7,736 bases of DNA from Burkholderiales bacterium (GTDB taxonomy: Bacteria; Pseudomonadota; Gammaproteobacteria; Burkholderiales; SG8-39), in contig JAICPQ010000128.1 of assembly GCA_025929745.1 (NCBI GenBank), positions 1-7,736 on the forward strand, given 5' to 3'. Made by a program: the position numbers and the translations under genes. Positions 1 through 5,018 of the stretch are shown here, piece after piece; position 1 is the stretch's first letter, and every line of letters begins with the position of its first letter. Below the pieces are notes generated by a model. It saw nothing but the letters and a program-made list of their open reading frames with translations, made no database searches and was not told the DNA's origin.

Positions 1-966
1 GGCGTGCGCCGCGTCGCCATTGTCGGCGTCGCCTGCATCGCGCTTGCGCTCGCCATCGCCGCGGTCGCCAGCTCGCTCAACGTTCTGTACGCAACCTACA
101 GCATCGGCCTCGGCCTCGGCGTGGGCCTGGTTTACGTCCCTTCGATCGGCGCGGTGCAACCCTGGTTCAGCGCCAATCGCGCGCTCGCTTCCGGAATCGC
201 CGTGGCCGGCATCGGCGCGGGCAACGTTGCGGGGCCGCTGCTCGCGGCCTGGTGGATCGGCATTTTCGGCTGGCGCGGCGCGTTTCTCGGCCTCGCGCTC
301 TTCGCGCTCGCTTTGGGCGGCGCCGCCGCGCTCGCGATCCGCAATAAGCCGCGTGCCTCGGCGGCTGCGGCCGACGGCATTGCGCTCCGCGCGGCGCTGC
401 GCACGACGCCGTTCTGGCTCATCTTCGCTTCGCTATTCCTGAGCTGCATCGGGCTCTTCGTGCCCATGGTGCATCTCGGTCCGTACGCCGTGGATGCCGG
501 CTACACGGCGGCGCAAGGCGTCGCCCTCGTCAGCCTGATTGGTCTCGGCAGCCTGCTCGGTCGCTTCACGATCGGCGGCCCGGCGGACCGGCTCGGGCGC
601 ATTCCGGCGCTCTCGGCCATGTACGCCGGGCTCGGGGTGATGTTCGTCCTGTGGTGGGCGGCGAGCGCGTACTGGGTGCTCGCACTTTTCGCGGTGGTAT
701 TCGGCATCTGCTACGGCGCCTACGTCGCGCTCCTGCCGACGATCGTCATGGATCTCTACGGCGCTCGCTCGGTGTCCGGCATCATCGGCTGCCTCTACAC
801 CGGCTGCGGCTTCGGCACGCTCATCGGTCCCTGGCTCGCGGGCGCCGCGTACGACGCGCTCGGCACTTACCAGGCGCCGATCGCGGCGGGCGCGCTCCTC
901 TCCTTCGCCGCCGCGGTTTGCGTGCTCCCGCTCTATGGCAAGAGGCAAGCCGTCTATAGCGGTTAG
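1..966 (+). CDS. MFS transporter, monocarboxylate/oxalate-formate-like (5'-partial)
   Basis: C-terminal part of an inner-membrane major facilitator. The frame is open from base 1, so the true start lies upstream. The visible 321 residues begin at GVRRV, which resembles the end of the conserved TM2-TM3 loop, so TM1-TM2 (roughly 80 residues) are missing. Four hydrophobic segments (about 5-24, 29-51, 60-83, 91-111) precede a polar central loop (about 113-131, RNKPRAS). Six more follow, with the second-half loop motif ending in DRLGR at 196-200. The stretch PWFSANRALASGIAVAGIGAG (about 53-73) followed by GWRGAF is typical of the monocarboxylate/oxalate-formate branch. Proton-coupled transport of a small carboxylate is therefore likely, but the substrate cannot be read from sequence. 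The 3' end overlaps the next gene by 32 bp, suggesting coupled expression. Confident for MFS, weaker for subfamily. Confidence 0.9.
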   Translation, partial: GVRRVAIVGVACIALALAIAAVASSLNVLYATYSIGLGLGVGLVYVPSIGAVQPWFSANRALASGIAVAGIGAGNVAGPLLAAWWIGIFGWRGAFLGLALFALALGGAAALAIRNKPRASAAAADGIALRAALRTTPFWLIFASLFLSCIGLFVPMVHLGPYAVDAGYTAAQGVALVSLIGLGSLLGRFTIGGPADRLGRIPALSAMYAGLGVMFVLWWAASAYWVLALFAVVFGICYGAYVALLPTIVMDLYGARSVSGIIGCLYTGCGFGTLIGPWLAGAAYDALGTYQAPIAAGALLSFAAAVCVLPLYGKRQAVYSG

Positions 967-1690
967 CGAGGCGCGCGGGCTGCGTACGCTGCATGTGGGC
1001 GGCGAGGCGATTCAGAGCTCGATGCGCATCGACGACCCCTTCGCGCTCGCCCTCGACTACACGCGCTGCATGATGGCCTTTCTCCTGTTCTATCCAGAGC
1101 CGCGCGAGGCGTTGATGATCGGGCTTGGCGGCGGCTCGCTCGCCAAGTTCTTCTACAAGCAATTCAAGCGTACGCACGTCCGCGTCGTCGAGCTCGATTC
1201 GCGCATCGTCATCGCGGCGCGCGAGCACTTCACACTTCCGCCGGACAATGCGCGTCTCAAGGTCGAGGTGGGCGACGGCGTCGACGCGCTCGCGCCCGAG
1301 TGTTGTGACCTGCTGATCGTGGACGCGTTCGAGGACGAGCTCCACGTGCCGCGGCTCGCGAGCGCCGAGTTCTACGACGGCGCTTTCCTCGCGCTGCGCG
1401 AGCCGGGCGCGATGGTGATCAACTTCATGAACGACGATCCGAAATTTGACCTGACGCTCGCGCGCCTGGAGCGCGCCTTCGGCGGTGCGGTGCTGTGCAT
1501 GCCGGCGCTCTACGATCCCAACATCGCGGTGTTCGCGTTCAAGGGCGTGCCGAGCAAGGTGGAGTGGAGCGCGTTGCGCGTGCGTGCGGCCGAACTCGAG
1601 GGCCGGCTCGGCCTGCCCTTCACGCGTTACGTCTCGCGCTTGCGCGCGATGAATCCGTCGACGCCCGCCGAGCTTATAATCGCTCCGTGA
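935..1690 (+). CDS. Spermidine synthase-like (SpeE-fold) protein
   Basis: A 251-residue protein with the Rossmann methyltransferase/aminopropyltransferase fold. The nucleoside-binding glycine motif IGLGGGSLAKF is at 62-72, followed by the acidic strand end VVELD (84-88), VGDG (112-115) and LLIVDAF (127-132). This order matches SpeE, which transfers an aminopropyl group from decarboxylated SAM to putrescine. However, the canonical HE pair in the helix before the glycine motif is replaced by DYTRCMMAF, and the usual DPxGP after the catalytic Asp reads DAFEDELH. The true acceptor is therefore uncertain, and it could be a non-polyamine aminopropyltransferase or a methyltransferase-like protein. 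The N-terminal tetramerisation domain of classical SpeE is short or absent. ATG 935 is the only sensible start; it lies inside the MFS gene and has no clear Shine-Dalgarno. The stop overlaps the next gene as GTGA. Confidence 0.8.
   Translation: MARGKPSIAVSEARGLRTLHVGGEAIQSSMRIDDPFALALDYTRCMMAFLLFYPEPREALMIGLGGGSLAKFFYKQFKRTHVRVVELDSRIVIAAREHFTLPPDNARLKVEVGDGVDALAPECCDLLIVDAFEDELHVPRLASAEFYDGAFLALREPGAMVINFMNDDPKFDLTLARLERAFGGAVLCMPALYDPNIAVFAFKGVPSKVEWSALRVRAAELEGRLGLPFTRYVSRLRAMNPSTPAELIIAP
1675..1680 (+). promoter_or_regulatory. Candidate -10 element (TATAAT)
   Basis: A perfect TATAAT sits in otherwise GC-rich coding DNA at the 3' end of the SpeE-like gene. Its last base is 7 nt before base 1687, the normal distance to a transcription start, and 1687 is the first base of the PEBP GTG start codon. 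No -35 hexamer is recognisable at 16-18 bp spacing (the region reads aatccg) and there is no TGn extension. The call is suggestive only; codon content could produce it by chance. Confidence 0.35.
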
Positions 1691-2316
1691 AATTCACGAC
1701 CGAAAGCTTCACTGACGGCGGCGCGATTCCCGAACATCATGCCTTCTGCGCTCGAGACGGCAGCGGGGGCATCAAGCTCGGGCAGAACCGCAATCCGCAG
1801 CTCGCCTGGAGCGATCTGCCGAAAGGGTGCCTGTCAGTGGTGCTCATCTGCCACGATCCCGATGTGCCTTCGGTCGCCGACGACTTGAACAAGGAAGGCC
1901 ACACGATCTCCGCGTCGCTGCCGCGCGTCAACTTCGTGCACTGGGTGCTGGTCGACATGCCGGCGAGCGGCTCACCCGTCCGCGACGGCGAGTTCTCGAG
2001 CGGAGTCACGGCCAAGGGCAAGAGCGGCCCGCTCGCACCGCGCAATACGCGCCAGGGCTTGAACGACTACTCGGTCTGGTTCCAGAACGACGAGAAGATG
2101 GCCGGCGACTATTTCGGCTACGACGGCCCGTGCCCGCCGTGGAACGACGAGATCCCGCACCGCTACGTCTTCACGCTTTTCGCGCTCGACGTCGAGAAGT
2201 GCCCGGTGCAGCGCAAGTTCACCGCGGCCGACGTGATGAAGGCGATCCGCCCGCATATCCTCGGCACGGCGCAGATCACGGGACTCTACTCGCTTAACCC
2301 CGCGGTGAAGGTCTAA
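1687..2316 (+). CDS. YbhB/YbcL family PEBP-like protein
   Basis: A 209-residue phosphatidylethanolamine-binding-protein homologue, probably cytoplasmic because no signal peptide is seen. The fold's ligand-pocket motifs are all present: PQLAW (37-41), the CHDPDVP segment (55-61), FVHWVLVD (83-90), and GPCPPWNDEIPHRYVFTLFALD (about 147-168) with the conserved HRY. Bacterial members bind anionic or small ligands in this pocket, and no enzymatic reaction is established. The protein is slightly longer than E. coli YbhB (about 158 aa) because of insertions around 64-80 and 100-145. GTG 1687 is chosen because MKFTTESFTDGGAIP is the natural family N-terminus; longer in-frame extensions only read through the SpeE-like gene in another frame. 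The start overlaps the upstream stop as GTGA, and no Shine-Dalgarno precedes it. Confidence 0.92.
   Translation: MKFTTESFTDGGAIPEHHAFCARDGSGGIKLGQNRNPQLAWSDLPKGCLSVVLICHDPDVPSVADDLNKEGHTISASLPRVNFVHWVLVDMPASGSPVRDGEFSSGVTAKGKSGPLAPRNTRQGLNDYSVWFQNDEKMAGDYFGYDGPCPPWNDEIPHRYVFTLFALDVEKCPVQRKFTAADVMKAIRPHILGTAQITGLYSLNPAVKV
2304..2311 (+). promoter_or_regulatory. Ribosome binding site supporting an ATC start for the TSUP gene
   Basis: GGTGAAGG at the end of the PEBP gene contains GGTGA, which pairs fully with the UCACC part of the 16S anti-Shine-Dalgarno. GGTGA ends 7 nt before ATC 2316, a normal spacing. This supports initiation at 2316 rather than at the GTG 105 bp downstream. Confidence 0.5.
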
Positions 2317-3041
2317 TCGACACCGCGGCGCTCGCCGCCATCGCCTTCGCGGGCGCGCTCATCTTCGGCGTCACCGGCTTCGGCGCGGCGCTCGTCACCA
2401 TCCCGCTCGCGACGCACCTTGTGTCGCTCCAGTTCGCGCTCGCGCTCTTCGTGCTCGCCGACCTCGCCGCGGCGCTCAGCGTCGGGCTGGAAAGGCCGAA
2501 GAATGCCGTGCGCTCGGAATGGACGCGGCTCGTGCCGATGATCCTGGTCGGCACGGCGCTCGGCGTCACATTGCTCGTCAACCTGCCGCGCGCCGCCGGC
2601 ATGCTGCTCCTCGGCCTTTTCGTGCTCGGCTTCGCCGTCTTCACCCTCCTGCCGCACGCGCGCGCGCGCATCGTCTCCCCGGCCTGGGGCTGGGTCGCCG
2701 GACTCGCCGGCGGCATCACCAGTACCGTGTTCGGCGCCGGCGGGCCGCCCTATGCGATCTACCTCTCGCAGCGCGCTCTGACCAAGGAGCAGTTCCGCGC
2801 GACGCTCGGCCTTGCCACGCTGACCAGCATCTCGCTGAGGCTCCTCGCCTTCGTCGTGACCGGAGTGCTGCTGGACCTGGAAGTGTGGAGGACCGCGCTT
2901 GCAATTGTTCCGTCCTGCCTGCTGGGAATATGGGTGGCGCGCAGGATCTATCTGCGCATTTCGCGTGAGCAGCTCATGCGCGCGGTGGCCCTATTGTTGC
3001 TCGGAAGCGGTGGTTCGCTGATCTGGCGTGCCCTGAATTAG
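2316..3041 (+). CDS. Sulfite exporter TauE/SafE (TSUP) family membrane protein, apparent ATC start
   Basis: An integral membrane permease of the TSUP family, whose members move sulfite, sulfoacetate or other small anions; the substrate here is unknown. Read from ATC 2316 it has 241 residues, the normal family size, with about seven to eight hydrophobic segments. Both diagnostic repeat motifs are present: GVTGFGAALVTIP (18-30) and GGITSTVFGAGGPPYAIYL (132-150). No ATG, GTG, TTG or CTG occurs in frame between the upstream in-frame stop (2295-2297) and GTG 2421. Starting at 2421 would delete the first helix and the whole first motif. ATC 2316 overlaps the PEBP stop as TAATC and follows a GGTGA ribosome site. 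Either a rare AUC start is used or the base at 2318 is an error or mutation of G. The 3' end overlaps the convergent SRPBCC-like gene by 4 bp. Confidence 0.85.
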   Translation: MDTAALAAIAFAGALIFGVTGFGAALVTIPLATHLVSLQFALALFVLADLAAALSVGLERPKNAVRSEWTRLVPMILVGTALGVTLLVNLPRAAGMLLLGLFVLGFAVFTLLPHARARIVSPAWGWVAGLAGGITSTVFGAGGPPYAIYLSQRALTKEQFRATLGLATLTSISLRLLAFVVTGVLLDLEVWRTALAIVPSCLLGIWVARRIYLRISREQLMRAVALLLLGSGGSLIWRALN

Positions 3042-3358
3042 GTTTCTAATATTTCCTTCAGGGCTTCGAGGTCGCGGCGCACCCACTGGGTGTCTTCGGC
3101 GAATTTTTCTTCGCTCGTGCCGGGCTGGCGGAATACGGTGAGGAGCACTTCGGCGCCGTCGCCGTTCGGGAAAACGCGCATCGGCATGTAGACCTCAGGC
3201 CCGGAGCCGGCGCTCACCCAGTGGTCGAGCACGCCGAACTTGTTGCGCTCGGCGAAGCGCACCTTGCGCGCGTCGCCGAGCCCGGAGGCCCACTTCGCGA
3301 GATTCCTCGGGTCGCACACGAAGTTGTAGACGTCGAGCGCAACGCGCTCGATCGTCAT
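3038..3358 (-). CDS. Small SRPBCC/polyketide cyclase-like protein
   Basis: A 106-residue cytoplasmic protein from ATG 3358. The N-terminal pattern, a beta strand then VALDVYNFVCDPRNLAKWASGLG (about 6-28), is the helix-grip signature of SRPBCC/START-like ligand-binding proteins. It is followed by alternating strands (VLDHWVS, EVYMPMRVFP, AEVLLTVFR) and a long C-terminal helix (83-104), as in that fold. No ligand can be assigned. The ATG start looks slightly short because the first strand would be cut. The frame remains open upstream to CTG 3388, which overlaps the preceding oxidoreductase stop as CTGA and would add LKTKPGFTVR, completing the strand (116 aa). A GGGAG lies 11 nt before that CTG, whereas no Shine-Dalgarno precedes the ATG. 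Probably co-transcribed with the oxidoreductase. Fold assignment is moderately confident; function is unknown. Confidence 0.65.
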   Translation of the reverse strand: MTIERVALDVYNFVCDPRNLAKWASGLGDARKVRFAERNKFGVLDHWVSAGSGPEVYMPMRVFPNGDGAEVLLTVFRQPGTSEEKFAEDTQWVRRDLEALKEILET

Positions 3359-3384
3359 TCGAACGGTGAAGCCCGGCTTGGTCT

Positions 3385-4902
3385 TCAGGCGGCGCGCTGC
3401 TCCCGGGAGGGTTCGGCCGGCGCGAGGTCTAGGTTGGCCGGTCCGTTGATCACCTTACCATACGCGTCGAAGCGCGACCCGTGGCATGGGCAGTCCCAGG
3501 TAGTCTCGGCGGGATTCCAGTGCACCACGCAGCCGAGGTGCGGGCATTTCGCATGGCACTCGTGCACCTGTCCTTGCGGATCGCGGTACACCGCGATCTT
3601 TTCCAGACCGCGGCGCATGATCGCGCCGCTCCCGGGCGCCACTTCATCCGCCGACTTGACGTCGCCGCCGGTGAGCCAGTCGGTGTACTGCAGGGCGACG
3701 TTGGAGTTTTCGCGTGCGAACTCGCTCGCGGCGCGGATGCGCACACGCGAGGGATCGTAGAGCTTCTCCCACGGATTCGTGCGGCCGAGGATCAGGTCCG
3801 AGAGCAGCATGCCGGCGATCGTGCCGTGCGTGAGCCCCATGCCCGAGTCGCCGGTCACCACGTAGATGTTTTCGTGGTCCATGGGGTTGCGGCCGATGAA
3901 CGCAAGGTAGTCCTGCGTCTCCATGATCTGGCCGGCCCAGTTGAAGAGGAGCTCGCCCATCATCGGAAAGCGCGCGCGCGCCCAGGCTTCGAGCCGCTGA
4001 TAGCGCTCCGGCGTGTCGTTCGCCTGGCCGGTCTTATGGTCCTCGCCGCCGACGATCAGCACGTCGTCCTGGGTGCGGATGTAGTAGTACGGATCGCCGG
4101 TGTCCCAGGCGAGTAGCTTCGGCACCGAGCCGCTCGGGATGCGCGCACCGATCACGTACGTCATGTAGGACGCCTGCTTGGTGTGGATCGCGACGCGGTC
4201 GTTGATCGGCGTATTCGTGGCGACGACCACCGCGTCGGCGGTGACGACATGCCGGCCGGCGTGCACCAGCGCAGGCACGCCGCCTTCGATCACATCGGCG
4301 TGCGTGCCGGTGTAGATGCGCCCGCCCTCGTGGTGAATCGCCTGGGCCAGGTTGGCGAGGTACTTGATCGGGTGGAACTGACCCTGGTTGGGGAAGAGCA
4401 GGCACGGCCCCGTATCGAAGCTGGCAAACGGCGCGCGCGACACGAGCCGCACGTTGCGCAGTCCCGCGCGATGCGCCGCGTCGAGCTCGCGTTCGAGCGT
4501 CTCGCGTTTGTCGCCCGGCGCGAGAAACAGGTAGCCGTCCACCCGCGCGAAATCGCAATCGATGCGCTCCTGGCGCACGATGGTCTCGATGCGGTCGATC
4601 GCCGCGGTATGGCTGTCGGCGGCGAGCCGGGCGGCGTCGACGCCGTGAAGCTTCTCGAGCTCGAAGTAGCGGTCGTCGAGCTGATTCGTGAGATGGCCGG
4701 TCGTCATCTGCGTCATGCCACCGGCCACCGGACCGTCATCGAGAACTGCTACCCGGCGCCCAGCGCGGGCGAGAAGGTACGCGGTCGTCAGTCCGGCCAT
4801 ACCGGCGCCAACGACGCACACGTCGACCTGTACGTTGTGCTCGAGCGGCTCGAACCGCGGCAGAGGATGCGTTGCCGTCCAGACCGATTGGTGTCGAGTC
4901 AT
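3385..4902 (-). CDS. FAD-dependent oxidoreductase with C-terminal Rieske [2Fe-2S] domain
   Basis: A 505-residue two-domain protein similar in layout to Bacillus subtilis YhfW. Residues about 25-375 form a DadA/glycine-oxidase-type FAD domain: dinucleotide motif VVGAGMAGLTTAYLL (30-44) with G32, G34 and G37, strand-end acid at 55-56, GGMT (61-64), and a C-terminal FAD contact VVTGDSGMGLTHG (348-360). Residues about 425-490 are a Rieske domain: CPHLGC (453-458) and CPCHGS (471-476). Expected cluster ligands are C453, H455, C471 and H474, with C458-C473 as the conserved disulfide. An amine or amino-acid oxidation delivering electrons through the Rieske cluster is the family expectation, but the substrate is unknown. 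No twin-arginine or other signal peptide is seen, so it is likely cytoplasmic. ATG 4902 has a strong AAAGGGG ribosome site 5 nt upstream. A repeat element separates it from gor. Confidence 0.93.
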   Translation of the reverse strand: MTRHQSVWTATHPLPRFEPLEHNVQVDVCVVGAGMAGLTTAYLLARAGRRVAVLDDGPVAGGMTQMTTGHLTNQLDDRYFELEKLHGVDAARLAADSHTAAIDRIETIVRQERIDCDFARVDGYLFLAPGDKRETLERELDAAHRAGLRNVRLVSRAPFASFDTGPCLLFPNQGQFHPIKYLANLAQAIHHEGGRIYTGTHADVIEGGVPALVHAGRHVVTADAVVVATNTPINDRVAIHTKQASYMTYVIGARIPSGSVPKLLAWDTGDPYYYIRTQDDVLIVGGEDHKTGQANDTPERYQRLEAWARARFPMMGELLFNWAGQIMETQDYLAFIGRNPMDHENIYVVTGDSGMGLTHGTIAGMLLSDLILGRTNPWEKLYDPSRVRIRAASEFARENSNVALQYTDWLTGGDVKSADEVAPGSGAIMRRGLEKIAVYRDPQGQVHECHAKCPHLGCVVHWNPAETTWDCPCHGSRFDAYGKVINGPANLDLAPAEPSREQRAA

Positions 4903-4907
4903 AGTGA

Positions 4908-4914
4908 CCCCTTT
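4908..4914 (-). promoter_or_regulatory. Ribosome binding site of the FAD/Rieske gene
   Basis: On the minus strand AAAGGGG lies 5 nt before ATG 4902. It is the clearest Shine-Dalgarno in the window and fixes this start. Confidence 0.75.
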
Positions 4915-4915
4915 G

Positions 4916-4932
4916 GGAGCAAGAAACGCTCC
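4916..4932 (-). repeat. Small hairpin GGAGC-N7-GCTCC upstream of the FAD/Rieske gene
   Basis: A perfect 5-bp inverted repeat with a 7-nt loop lies directly before the AAAGGGG ribosome site and 3 bp from the A-run flanking the large palindrome. It may be part of the same repeat element, since its TGTAGGAGCG edge resembles other proteobacterial REP-type repeats. It could also influence initiation. It is too short to assign a role. Confidence 0.45.
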
Positions 4933-4935
4933 TAC

Positions 4936-5018
4936 AAAAAATCGGGGTCAGAGCCCGATTTCCGATGGCTACGCCATCCGCTACCGCTGCCGGAAATCGG
5001 GCTCTGACCCCGATTTTT
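4936..5018 (-). terminator. Probable intrinsic terminator of gor (repeat hairpin plus U-tract)
   Basis: Read on the minus strand, the 28-bp stem of the large inverted repeat ends in a run of six T (4941-4936), the shape of a Rho-independent terminator. It encloses the gor stop codon. The stem is longer and its loop larger than in typical terminators, so termination strength is uncertain. On the plus strand the stem ends in five T, so it could act in both directions. If it is efficient, the FAD/Rieske gene would need its own promoter in a very short interval. Confidence 0.45.
4937..5018. repeat. REP/BIME-like palindromic element (28-bp perfect inverted repeat)
   Basis: Arms 4937-4964 and 4991-5018 are exact reverse complements over 28 bp, separated by a 26-bp loop (4965-4990). 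The arm core is ATCGGGGTCAGAGCCCGATT. The loop boundary holds a second small palindrome, GATGGC-TAC-GCCATC (4964-4978). The GGGGTCAGAGCCC core and the paired, opposed arms resemble the dispersed REP-type repeats associated with Y1 (RAYT/IS200-like) transposases in many proteobacteria. No transposase is present here. The right arm runs into the 3' end of gor and encodes its last residues. Confidence 0.85.

Noticed and set aside
1495..1686. 64-codon N-terminal extension of the PEBP protein
   Set aside because: The extension lies wholly inside the SpeE-like gene in another frame and is arginine-rich, unlike any PEBP. The natural N-terminus MKFTTESF begins at GTG 1687.
2421..2423. GTG as the start of the TSUP gene
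   Set aside because: It would remove the first transmembrane helix and the conserved GVTGFGAALVTIP motif, and no ribosome site precedes it.
3400..3409. Palindrome CTCCCGGGAG near the end of the FAD/Rieske gene as an operator
   Set aside because: It is a 10-bp palindrome inside coding sequence of high GC, so easily chance. Its GGGAG half may simply serve as a ribosome site for the next gene.
4183..5007. A 274-codon plus-strand frame antisense to the FAD/Rieske gene
   Set aside because: It has no domain signature and is a GC-driven shadow of a gene with complete FAD and Rieske motifs. Its tail is only the repeat read in another frame.
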